Below the pieces are notes generated by a model. It was not told the DNA's origin and did not search any database. It saw nothing but the letters and a program-made list of their open reading frames with translations. The translations under genes and the position numbers were made by a program. DNA of 8,540 nt from RGIG2707 sp045600065 (lineage in GTDB: Bacteria; Bacillota; Clostridia; Peptostreptococcales; Anaerovoracaceae): positions 1-8,540 of the forward strand of contig JAZRXE010000095.1 in the NCBI GenBank assembly GCA_045600065.1, given 5' to 3'. Positions 1 to 5,939 of this stretch are shown piece by piece (position 1 is the first letter of the stretch; every line of letters begins with the position of its first letter).

Positions 1-5
1 CCTTT

Positions 6-1124
6 CTAAAAGAGCTTTTCGGGGCTCTCTGCGGGCAGCTCCGGGAAGGCCTCTGCCACCTGCGGACAGGTAATGTATCCCTTGTAGGTGTTCAGACCCT
101 TCATCAGCGCGCTGTCCCTTCTGCATGCCTCCTCTGCTCCGAGCTCTGCTATCTTCAGTGCATAGGGCAGGGTCACATTGGTCAGTGAATAGGTCGAGGT
201 GTTGGGCACCGCTCCCGGCATGTTGGCTACAGAATAGCACACATAACCTTCCTTGATGAAGTACGGATCCGAATGGGTCGTGATCCTGTCTATGAACGGG
301 ATCGCTCCTCCCTGGTCTATTGCCACGTCTATAAGCACCGACCCCTTGCGCATGCTGCGCACCATCTCGTCTGTCACAAGCTTGGGGGTGCGTCCGCCCG
401 GCACAAGCACACTGGATATTACCAGATCCGCTTCCTTTACTGCCTGGGCGATATTGTAGGGATTGGACATCAGTGTCTGTATCCTGCTTCCGAAAATATC
501 ATCCAGATACTGCAGTCTGGAGGCTGAATTGTCCAGCACCGTCACATTGGCTCCCATTCCCACAGCGATCTTGACTGCACTTGTTCCTACTGTGCCTCCG
601 CCTATGATCACCACATTGCCTTTCTTGACTCCCGATACGCCCCACAGCAGTATTCCCCTGCCTCCGCAGGTGGATTCAAGCATGCGGGCGCCCTCCTGCA
701 CGGCCATGCGGCCTGCGATCTCACTCATGCAGCTGAGAAGAGGCAGAGCGCCGTTTTCAAGCTGCACTGTCTCGTAGGCTATTCCTGTTACCTTGTGCTC
801 CAGCAGGGCCTTTGTCTGCTCGGGATCGGGTGCAAGGTGAAGATATGTGAATAGTATCTGGCCTTCGTGGAAATAGTCGTATTCGCTTTCCAGGGGTTCC
901 TTGACCTTTATGATCATATCCGCAATATCGAATACCTCTTTGGGGGTATCCAGGATCTTTGCTCCGGCTTCTATGTATTCCTGATCGCTGAATCCGGACT
1001 GCATTCCTGCTCCGGTCTGAATGTAAACGCTGTGGCCTGCCTGTGACAGGGTATAGGCTCCGGCCGGGGTAAGGCCTACTCGGCCTTCCTGTGCCTTGAT
1101 CTCTTTAGGGCATCCTATTTTCAT
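6..1124 (-). CDS. ald: Alanine dehydrogenase (NAD-dependent)
   Basis: This is a complete 372-residue protein, the usual length for the family. It catalyses the reversible cytosolic oxidative deamination of L-alanine to pyruvate, ammonia and NADH. The known active-site residues all fall at their classical positions: Arg15, Lys75, His96 and Asp270. The Rossmann nucleotide-binding loop GGGTVG is at residues 175-180, and the acidic residue expected to bind the NAD ribose is Asp198. The N-terminal MKIGCPKEIK and the SVANMPGAVP stretch near residue 300 are also typical. The start is fixed by an AAGGAGG ribosome binding site at 1131-1137, seven bases upstream of the ATG. The stop is a TAG at 6-8, so any terminator lies outside the window. 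It is the last visible gene of a minus-strand run, and alanine racemase lies nearby on the other strand, which suggests a role in alanine catabolism or ammonia/redox balance. The family call is very secure. Confidence 0.97.
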   Translation of the reverse strand: MKIGCPKEIKAQEGRVGLTPAGAYTLSQAGHSVYIQTGAGMQSGFSDQEYIEAGAKILDTPKEVFDIADMIIKVKEPLESEYDYFHEGQILFTYLHLAPDPEQTKALLEHKVTGIAYETVQLENGALPLLSCMSEIAGRMAVQEGARMLESTCGGRGILLWGVSGVKKGNVVIIGGGTVGTSAVKIAVGMGANVTVLDNSASRLQYLDDIFGSRIQTLMSNPYNIAQAVKEADLVISSVLVPGGRTPKLVTDEMVRSMRKGSVLIDVAIDQGGAIPFIDRITTHSDPYFIKEGYVCYSVANMPGAVPNTSTYSLTNVTLPYALKIAELGAEEACRRDSALMKGLNTYKGYITCPQVAEAFPELPAESPEKLF

Positions 1125-1173
1125 TGTTTTCCTCCTTAATATGCAGAGCGGTTACTTTCTTGTATCTCAGATT

Positions 1174-1188
1174 GCCCGAAATTCGGGC
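1174..1188. other. Small palindrome in the ald leader
   Basis: GCCCGAAATTCGGGC is a 7+1+7 inverted repeat, realistically a 5-bp GC-rich stem with a 5-base loop. It lies about 50 bases upstream of the ald start, between the amidohydrolase stop and the ald ribosome binding site. Neither strand has a T-run after it, so it does not look like a terminator. It could stabilise or process a shared mRNA, or be a protein binding site. Its function is unknown. Confidence 0.4.
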
Positions 1189-1197
1189 GACTGACAG

Positions 1198-1227
1198 GCT
1201 TGCTGCCGGAAGCAGCAGGCTTTTTTT
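1198..1227 (+). terminator. Rho-independent-terminator-like hairpin facing the plus strand
   Basis: A 9-bp stem is formed by 1198-1206 (GCTTGCTGC) and 1212-1220 (GCAGCAGGC), with the 5-base loop CGGAA, followed directly by seven T residues (1221-1227). Read on the plus strand, the stem is complete with one G-U pair and has a textbook U-tract. On the minus strand, where the adjacent genes are transcribed, the same stem has an A-C mismatch and no U-tract follows. The amidohydrolase stop codon overlaps the T-run. No plus-strand gene ends here, so it may stop antisense transcription, or it may act as a weak minus-strand structure between the amidohydrolase and ald. Confidence 0.55.
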
Positions 1228-2611
1228 ACTTGACTACAGGCTGAGGAACGGGGACTTCCTTGGGGATCGGGCACTTGTAGACCTTGCCGTCCTTTTCCAT
1301 ATCCTCTCTGAATACCTTCCAGGCCTCTTCCACCAGAGCCTTGTCTCTGTAGAATTCGCCTGCAGTCATGGCCATCCAGATTCCGCCTCTGAGCATGCCC
1401 TTGAAGCCTATTCCGTTGCCGGAGCAGCAGGAGGTCTGCCATGTGTGGTTGACTCCCAGGATGTTCTGGCTTGCGGTGCCTATCATCTGGCAGGGAACTA
1501 TGTGCTGAACATCACCTACATCGGAGGAGCCGGGGCTCAGGTTGTAGGCGTTGGGATCATAACTGAAGCCGGTGTGGATGGGCTCGGCGGGCTTGTTGTT
1601 CTCGTCGTAGGATGCGGCGGTCTTGTTCAGCTCGTCTGCCATCCTGAGCTCTTCCTCGGTATAAACCGCTGCGGGAACCAAAGGATAGGTCTTTGCAAAG
1701 GCATCTGCCATCACCTTGTTGGACATGGTGTTGTAGCAGCCGCCAAGGAATTCCACATCGACCTCGGTCTCTGTCATCAGCGCGGCACCCTGAGCGATCT
1801 TGCACAGACGGCCGTATATCTCGTCAACTTCCCATCTGTGCAGGGCTCTTACGTAATACCATACTGAGGCCTTATCGGGAACGATGTTGGGAGCTTCTCC
1901 TGCTTCCTTGTAAACATAGTGAATCCTTGCCAGGTCGGGGGTGTGCTCTCTCAGATAGTTAGCACCGTTGTTCATGAGCTCAACCGCGTCCAGAGCAGAG
2001 CGGCCGTGCCATGCGGAGGATGCGTGAGCGGTCCTGCCGTTAAAGTGGAAGATTGCGCTGTTCAGTCCGCCGCCCATGCCCAGGCTGATGCCGTTGCGGC
2101 TGTTGCCGTGCCATGCCATGGCCAGATCCAGCTCCTTGAATGCGCCTTCTCTTGCCATGAAGGACTTTCCGGTGAGAACCTCCTCTGCGGGGCAGCCGTA
2201 GAATACCACAGTGCCTTCCAGGCCGTTCTTTTCCAGGTCAGCCTTGATTCCTATAGCTGCAGCCAGAGTGCATACGCCCAGCAGGTTGTGTCCGCAGCCC
2301 TGTCCGGGTCCTCCGGCAACTGCGGGATCCTTGAAGGTGTTCTGAGTCTGGGACAGTCCGGGCAGAGCATCGTATTCTGCGAGCAGACCGATCACGGGGT
2401 GACCGCTTCCCCATTCCGCTCTGATGGAAGTGGGCATACCGTAGAGTCCCTTTTCAACCTTAAAACCGTAATCCTTAAGGGCCTGGGTCAGCCATTCGCT
2501 TGCCTTGACCTCGTTGTAGGCGGTTTCAGGTTCCTTGTACATTTTCGCTGCAAGCTCGTCCAGCTTTGGCTGTTCCTTCATGACCGCATCGATAATGTGT
2601 TGATAATCCAT
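1226..2611 (-). CDS. M20-family metallo-amidohydrolase, AbgB-like
   Basis: This is a complete 461-residue cytosolic hydrolase of the M20 peptidase/aminoacylase clan. It is closest in style to AbgB, the B subunit of p-aminobenzoyl-glutamate hydrolase. Likely metal ligands and catalytic residues are Asp81, Cys106 and His108 in GPGQGCGHNLLG, the acidic pair Glu143-Glu144 in CPAEE, His168 in WHGN and His389 in NHTW. The lid/dimerisation domain is roughly residues 185-300 and starts with FNGRTAHAS. GSSDVGDV (361-368) is also typical of this subgroup. The substrate is not determined by sequence; amide-linked amino acid conjugates are likely. No AbgA partner or AbgT transporter is in the window, so I do not assign the abgB symbol. 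An AGGAGG site at 2616-2621 supports the ATG. It lies 89 bases after the reductase and 101 before ald, on the same strand. The gap from the reductase contains a weak 5-bp CCCGG/CCGGG stem without a U-tract. Confidence 0.9.
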   Translation of the reverse strand: MDYQHIIDAVMKEQPKLDELAAKMYKEPETAYNEVKASEWLTQALKDYGFKVEKGLYGMPTSIRAEWGSGHPVIGLLAEYDALPGLSQTQNTFKDPAVAGGPGQGCGHNLLGVCTLAAAIGIKADLEKNGLEGTVVFYGCPAEEVLTGKSFMAREGAFKELDLAMAWHGNSRNGISLGMGGGLNSAIFHFNGRTAHASSAWHGRSALDAVELMNNGANYLREHTPDLARIHYVYKEAGEAPNIVPDKASVWYYVRALHRWEVDEIYGRLCKIAQGAALMTETEVDVEFLGGCYNTMSNKVMADAFAKTYPLVPAAVYTEEELRMADELNKTAASYDENNKPAEPIHTGFSYDPNAYNLSPGSSDVGDVQHIVPCQMIGTASQNILGVNHTWQTSCCSGNGIGFKGMLRGGIWMAMTAGEFYRDKALVEEAWKVFREDMEKDGKVYKCPIPKEVPVPQPVVK

Positions 2612-2700
2612 GTTGTCCTCCTTTTTTTAGTGTAATTTGATATTTTCAGCGCCCGGCGCGAAAGCCCGGGTGATTTGTACTGTATATGTTCAGCAGCGGT

Positions 2701-3372
2701 CTAAATGACCATGCCTCCGTTTACTCCCAGCACCTGACCGGTTATATACGAGGCCTTGTCCGAAGCAAGGAACACAACGGCGTCTGCCACCTCTTCGGGT
2801 CTGCCTATGCGCCCCAGCGGGGTCTCTTCTGCCAGCTCTTTAAGAGTCTGCTCGTCGTAATGCTCCATCATGCGGGTCATTATGCAGCCGGGGGCTATGC
2901 AGTTTACCCTGATGCCCGAGGGACCAAGCTCCTTTGCCAGAGCCTTGGTAAAGCTTATGACCCCGCCCTTTGCCGCCGAATACGCGGTTTCGCAGGAGCC
3001 TCCCGTCTGTCCCCACATGGAAGATATATTGATTATGCAGCCCGATCCGCGCTCAACCATGCACGGAACGAAGGCCTTTGTGACAAGAAACACGGAACTG
3101 AGATTGCTGCCGAGCATCTCGTTCCAGTGGGCAGCGTCCATATCCTGAATTTGCATGGATTCGCTGACCCCCGCGTTGTTGACTATAAGATCGGGACAGC
3201 CGTATTTTTCAAGCACCTCCGCCGCTATACGCTCTGCTGCCGCAGGATCCGAAAGATCGCCCTCGCTGCGGTGTGAATGCCTTACCACCGTGTATCCTTC
3301 CGCTTCCAGCGCCTGAACTGCCGCAAGCCCTATTCCGCTGCCTGCGCCTGTTACAAATGCCAGCTTATCCAT
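2701..3372 (-). CDS. Short-chain dehydrogenase/reductase, YmfI/FabG type
   Basis: This is a complete 223-residue classical SDR that should reduce a carbonyl with NAD(P)H in the cytosol. The cofactor loop TGAGSGIG is at residues 8-15 and NNAG at 65-68. The catalytic set is Asn90, Ser118, Tyr131 and Lys135, with the Ser-13-Tyr-3-Lys spacing intact. The ending VNGGMVI is usual for FabG-like enzymes. The region ISSMWGQTGGSCETAYSAAK and the following AKELGPSGIRVNCIAPG resemble, from memory, the Firmicutes group annotated as YmfI, the reductase acting on the 5-aminopentanone modification of elongation factor P. FabG (3-oxoacyl-ACP reductase) is the alternative. It is about 20 residues shorter than most FabG proteins because the segment between the second strand and the DLSD motif (about residues 31-42) is trimmed. 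An AGGAGG site at 3378-3383 supports the start. It is probably the first gene of the minus-strand cluster. Confidence 0.9.
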   Translation of the reverse strand: MDKLAFVTGAGSGIGLAAVQALEAEGYTVVRHSHRSEGDLSDPAAAERIAAEVLEKYGCPDLIVNNAGVSESMQIQDMDAAHWNEMLGSNLSSVFLVTKAFVPCMVERGSGCIINISSMWGQTGGSCETAYSAAKGGVISFTKALAKELGPSGIRVNCIAPGCIMTRMMEHYDEQTLKELAEETPLGRIGRPEEVADAVVFLASDKASYITGQVLGVNGGMVI

Positions 3373-3388
3373 TGCTGCCTCCTTTGAT

Positions 3389-3418
3389 ATAATACCATAT
3401 TCTGTACAGAATTAACAA
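3389..3418 (-). promoter_or_regulatory. Possible minus-strand promoter for the reductase cluster
   Basis: On the minus strand, TTGTTA (3413-3418) and TATTAT (3389-3394) are separated by 18 bases. The match is fair, but the predicted RNA start would fall almost inside the ribosome binding site at 3378-3383. Either the leader is extremely short or the real promoter is further upstream in the AT-rich stretch. A second TATTAT on the minus strand at 3459-3464 is an alternative -10 without a good -35. Confidence 0.3.
3399..3412. promoter_or_regulatory. Perfect 14-base palindrome, candidate operator
   Basis: ATTCTGTACAGAAT is a perfect inverted repeat centred between 3405 and 3406. It sits in the divergent region between the reductase and alanine racemase, 27 bases upstream of the reductase start and within the spacer of the possible minus-strand promoter. 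This is the size and placement expected of a repressor site. I do not recognise it as a box for a named regulator, and no regulator gene for it is adjacent. Confidence 0.45.
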
Positions 3419-3481
3419 CATTATCTGCACATAAATAGCTACATATTTTTACACAGATATAATATCACGCTTTGCTTCGGC

Positions 3482-3510
3482 TTGTAAATTCGCGTTTTTG
3501 ACTGTAAAAT
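3482..3510 (+). promoter_or_regulatory. Candidate promoter of alanine racemase
   Basis: TTGTAA (3482-3487) and TAAAAT (3505-3510) are separated by 17 bases. They lie just upstream of a GGAGG ribosome binding site (3521-3525), which is six bases before the racemase ATG. Predicted transcription would begin near 3517, giving a short leader. The -35 matches the consensus only moderately. A perfect TATAAT at 3458-3463 lies further upstream but has no recognisable -35 box. Confidence 0.4.
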
Positions 3511-3531
3511 AAACAGGTACGGAGGTTATGT

Positions 3532-4671
3532 ATGCACGACATTAATTTGCGTCCGGGCTGGGTCGAAGTAGACCTTTCAGTCATCGGACATAATATAGAT
3601 ATAATCAAAAAAGAAGTGACAGACAGCTGCGAGATCTGCGCAGTGGTCAAGGCCAATGCTTACGGACACGGCGCTGTGCCCGTGACCAGGTATCTTCTCA
3701 AAAAAGGCATCAGAAGCTTTGCCGTGGCAACGGTAGAGGAAGCCCTGGAGCTTAGAAGCGTAACTAAGGATTCACGCATACTGCTGCTGGGCATGATATG
3801 CCCCGAGCACATACCCGCTGTCCTTGAAAACGACATTACCACAGGAATATCCACCGTAGAGTTTGCCCGCCTGCTTTCTGATGCGGCAGTTGCCGCAGGA
3901 AAAAGGCTCAGCTGCTTTGCCTTTCTGGATACCGGAATGTGCAGAGTGGGCTTTTTGTCTGAGGATGAGGCCACAGTGGATTCCATAGAATATGTCAGCA
4001 AGCTGCCGGGCCTCGATATGCTCGGCCTGCTTTCCCATTTTTCCGGCTCCAACGATATGAGCAATCCGGGCAAGGCGTATACTGCCATGCAGCTGGAGCG
4101 GTTTTGCCGGATCAGGGACGGGCTGATATCCAGAGGAGTCAGTCTGCCTGTGTGCAGCCTGGCAAACAGCTACGCTACAATGATGCTGCCCGAGACCCGT
4201 TTCCAGATGGTACGCCCCGGCGCAGTGCTTTACGGCAGCTATGTGGACAGCATCATGCCCAAATTCGGCACCAGAGCCGCCCTCAGCGTCAAGGCAAAGA
4301 TCATGCACCTTAAGGACGTGCCCGCGGGCAGTGCCATAGGCTACAACCGCACATCCGTAACCACACGCACAACCCGTATCGCGACCATCAACCTGGGCTA
4401 CGCCGACGGTATTCCCCGGGTCTGGGGAGGCAGAGGCTATGTGCTGGTCAACGGACGCATGGCGCCTATCATGGGCGTGATCTGCATGGATCAGTTCATG
4501 GTGGATGTTACCGACGTGCCCGATGTAAAGATCTATGATGAGGTCGTGATCATAGGCAAGAGCGGAGATCTGGAAATTACAGCCGACACCGTTGGCGAGG
4601 CCACAGGAGGGATATTCGATACCCTGGTCTGCGGTCTTACGGCAAGGCTGCCCTACGTGTACAAGGAGTAG
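3532..4671 (+). CDS. alr: Alanine racemase (PLP-dependent)
   Basis: This is a complete 379-residue fold-type III PLP enzyme that interconverts L- and D-alanine, providing D-alanine for peptidoglycan and possibly feeding D-alanine into catabolism. Lys40 in VVKANAYGHG forms the Schiff base with PLP, with Tyr44 near the phosphate. Tyr271 in AIGYNRT is the second catalytic base from the partner subunit. Arg138 (DTGMCRVG) and Arg228 (MVRPGAVLYG) match the conserved active-site arginines. The C-terminal beta domain has ICMDQFMVDVT (322-332). At residue 209, three before the Asn of the ANS motif, the usual His is Ser. The start at 3532 is chosen because GGAGG at 3521-3525 is six bases away; an ATG at 3528 is in another frame and stops after a few codons. 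No clear terminator follows. The divergent neighbours include a reductase cluster that ends in alanine dehydrogenase. Confidence 0.96.
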   Translation: MHDINLRPGWVEVDLSVIGHNIDIIKKEVTDSCEICAVVKANAYGHGAVPVTRYLLKKGIRSFAVATVEEALELRSVTKDSRILLLGMICPEHIPAVLENDITTGISTVEFARLLSDAAVAAGKRLSCFAFLDTGMCRVGFLSEDEATVDSIEYVSKLPGLDMLGLLSHFSGSNDMSNPGKAYTAMQLERFCRIRDGLISRGVSLPVCSLANSYATMMLPETRFQMVRPGAVLYGSYVDSIMPKFGTRAALSVKAKIMHLKDVPAGSAIGYNRTSVTTRTTRIATINLGYADGIPRVWGGRGYVLVNGRMAPIMGVICMDQFMVDVTDVPDVKIYDEVVIIGKSGDLEITADTVGEATGGIFDTLVCGLTARLPYVYKE

Positions 4672-4689
4672 CATTCAGGGCATCCGGTC

Positions 4690-4701
4690 CCTGCGCGCAG
4701 G
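4690..4701. other. Perfect 12-base palindrome after alr
   Basis: CCTGCGCGCAGG is self-complementary, and its left half can instead pair with CAGGG at 4676-4680. No T-run follows, so it is not a classic terminator. The rest of 4672-4800 contains only short imperfect repeats (for example AGGCT/AGCCT around 4765-4797) and no gene that I can support. It may help stabilise the alr mRNA 3' end or have no function. Confidence 0.3.
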
Positions 4702-4804
4702 TTCCTGTTCCCGGTAAAGCTATGCAAAGCTCAAATGCGGTCCTGTATACTATCCGGTATTATAGGCTGAGCCTTCGCTGAATATGGCAGGCTATCAGGC
4801 TTAT

Positions 4805-4819
4805 TAATAATTATTATCA
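4805..4819. promoter_or_regulatory. Fur/PerR-box-like operator
   Basis: TAATAATTATTATCA matches the 7-1-7 Fur-family core TGATAATnATTATCA at all but one informative position. It differs from the Bacillus PerR box TTATAATnATTATAA at two. It ends five bases upstream of the TTGACA -35 box of the perR promoter. The gene downstream encodes a PerR-type Fur-family protein, so metal- and peroxide-responsive autoregulation of perR and rubrerythrin is the natural reading. Confidence 0.65.
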
Positions 4820-4824
4820 TTATG

Positions 4825-4853
4825 TTGACAGTGCACAGGCTTTGCCTTATATT
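4825..4853 (+). promoter_or_regulatory. Promoter of the perR-rubrerythrin operon
   Basis: A perfect TTGACA -35 (4825-4830), an exact 17-base spacer and TATATT -10 (4848-4853) form a near-consensus housekeeping promoter. The predicted transcript starts near 4860, about 26 bases before the perR ATG, leaving room for the AGGGGGAG ribosome binding site at 4874-4881. TTGACA is mirrored by TGTCAA at 4853-4858, making a 6-base inverted repeat that brackets the promoter. Confidence 0.75.
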
Positions 4854-4885
4854 GTCAATGGAACATCCTTTCAAGGGGGAGAATT

Positions 4886-5287
4886 ATGGTAGACAGAGAG
4901 AAACAGAGAAAGACAAAGCAGAAGCAGGAAGTATTTGATTCTGTCATGTCCAGATACGATCATCCCGATGCGGACGCCATCTATACGCAGATCCGCAGCC
5001 TGGATCCTCATATCAGCAAGGGAACGGTATACCGTAATCTGAACATGCTTGCAGAACAGGGGGAAATTCTTCGCATCAGCATGTCCGGGCAGGGCGGTGA
5101 CCGCTTCGATCTAACGACAAAGCCTCATTATCATCTGGTTTGCACAAAATGCGGCAAGGTTATAGATGCCCCGGTGCAGTATCATGCAGAGGATGATATG
5201 CTTGCCGGCTCTGACACAGGCTTCAAAATTCTCGGCCACAACACGGTATTCAAGGGCATATGCCCGGAATGCCAGAAAAAGGTTTAA
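4886..5287 (+). CDS. perR: Fur-family peroxide-responsive repressor PerR
   Basis: This is a complete 133-residue DNA-binding regulator. The N-terminal winged helix contains DAIYTQIR and SKGTVYRNLNMLAEQGEI (about residues 30-61). The C-terminal metal-binding and dimerisation part starts at RFDLTTKPHYHLVC. The structural zinc site is formed by Cys86-x-x-Cys89 and Cys126-x-x-Cys129. The regulatory iron/manganese site of PerR is complete: His26, Asp75, His81, His83 and Asp94. Aspartate at the last position (CGKVID), where Fur usually has glutamate, favours PerR over Fur. In known PerR proteins, iron-catalysed oxidation of the His ligands by peroxide releases DNA and derepresses stress genes. It is 26 bases upstream of rubrerythrin in the same direction, with a Fur-box-like site before its promoter, so it probably controls both genes. 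Start supported by AGGGGGAG at 4874-4881. Confidence 0.93.
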   Translation: MVDREKQRKTKQKQEVFDSVMSRYDHPDADAIYTQIRSLDPHISKGTVYRNLNMLAEQGEILRISMSGQGGDRFDLTTKPHYHLVCTKCGKVIDAPVQYHAEDDMLAGSDTGFKILGHNTVFKGICPECQKKV

Positions 5288-5313
5288 AATTTTTATTCAT
5301 GGAGGAATATATC

Positions 5314-5853
5314 ATGGCAAACAAGTACGCAGGCACTAAGACCGAAAAGAATCTGGAAGCTGCATTCGCAGGCGAATCTCAGGCAAGAAACAAGTATACC
5401 TACTTTGCTTCCACCGCCAAGAAGGAAGGCTACGAGCAGATTTCCGCCCTGTTCCTGAAGACCGCCGAAAACGAAAAGGAACACGCAAAGATGTGGTTCA
5501 AGGAGCTGGAAGGCATAGGCGATACCGCAGCCAATCTGGCAGCCGCAGCAGCAGGCGAAAACTTCGAATGGACAGACATGTATGAAGGCTTTGCAAAGAC
5601 TGCAGAGGAAGAAGGCTTCCCCCAGCTGGCAGCAAAGTTCCGCGCAGTAGCTGCCATCGAAAAGCATCACGAAGAGAGATACCGCGCTCTGCTCAAGAAC
5701 GTTGAGGCTAAGGAGGTATTCGCAAAGTCCTCCGTCAAGGTTTGGGAATGCAGAAACTGCGGACACATTGCAGTAGGCGAAAAGGCTCCCGAGGTATGCC
5801 CCACCTGCGCACATCCTCAGGCCTATTTCGAGATCAACGCCGAAAACTACTAA
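5314..5853 (+). CDS. rbr: Rubrerythrin (non-haem diiron peroxidase)
   Basis: From the chosen ATG this is a complete 179-residue protein, slightly shorter than classical rubrerythrin. It reduces hydrogen peroxide to water in the cytosol of anaerobes, with electrons from NAD(P)H through rubredoxin-type partners. The N-terminal four-helix ferritin-like domain (about residues 1-130) carries diiron ligands that include Glu21, Glu54 and His57 (ENEKEHAK), a glutamate in the EGFAKTAEEE segment, Glu116 and His119 (IEKHHE). The C-terminal rubredoxin domain binds iron with Cys146, Cys149, Cys162 and Cys165 (WECRNCG and CPTC). The frame stays open back to 5260, overlapping the end of perR, but the start at 5314 is preferred because GGAGG lies at 5301-5305 and the protein then starts with the family's MANKYAGTKTEKNL. 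It shares the perR operon, and a terminator follows. Confidence 0.96.
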   Translation: MANKYAGTKTEKNLEAAFAGESQARNKYTYFASTAKKEGYEQISALFLKTAENEKEHAKMWFKELEGIGDTAANLAAAAAGENFEWTDMYEGFAKTAEEEGFPQLAAKFRAVAAIEKHHEERYRALLKNVEAKEVFAKSSVKVWECRNCGHIAVGEKAPEVCPTCAHPQAYFEINAENY

Positions 5854-5898
5854 AGCTTACGGCATCAGACAGAGAAATACTCTGCCGGGACAAAACAT

Positions 5899-5930
5899 AC
5901 CCCGATCACCGCAAGGACGACCGGGGTTTT
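5899..5930 (+). terminator. Rho-independent terminator of the perR-rbr operon
   Basis: ACCCCG (5899-5904) pairs with CGGGGT (5922-5927). A small inner extension (TC with GA) is possible, and TTTTATT follows. It begins 46 bases after the rubrerythrin stop. The minus strand also has a T-rich stretch after the stem (ATGTTTTG), so it may work in both directions and also end the convergent kinase-like transcript. Confidence 0.75.
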
Positions 5931-5939
5931 ATTCTGTGT

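Noticed and set aside
1124..2635. Two long plus-strand open frames (1124-1867 and 1919-2635) opposite the amidohydrolase.
   Set aside because: They lie antisense to a well-supported conserved enzyme, lack suitable ribosome binding sites, and their translations show no family features. They follow from the codon bias of the minus-strand gene.
2686..3276. A 196-codon plus-strand open frame opposite the reductase.
   Set aside because: It is antisense to a complete SDR with all catalytic motifs, and its translation is rich in Cys, His, Arg and Gly without recognisable domains.
3772..4674. A 300-codon minus-strand open frame opposite alanine racemase.
   Set aside because: It has unusually many His, Cys and Gly residues, typical of a shadow frame, and no ribosome binding site. 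The racemase on the other strand is certain.
4672..4885. Riboswitch or small RNA in the gap between alr and perR.
   Set aside because: Only short imperfect repeats and a 12-base palindrome are present, no known aptamer pattern is visible, and the perR promoter starts a short leader of about 26 bases.
5260..5313. An upstream in-frame ATG that would extend rubrerythrin by 18 residues and overlap perR.
   Set aside because: There is no ribosome binding site before it, while GGAGG at 5301-5305 is well placed for the ATG at 5314, and the family start MANKYAGTKT begins there.
5293..5814. A 173-codon minus-strand open frame across rubrerythrin.
   Set aside because: It is antisense to rubrerythrin, and its high Cys and Leu content reflects the reverse complement of Ala/Lys/Glu-rich helices.
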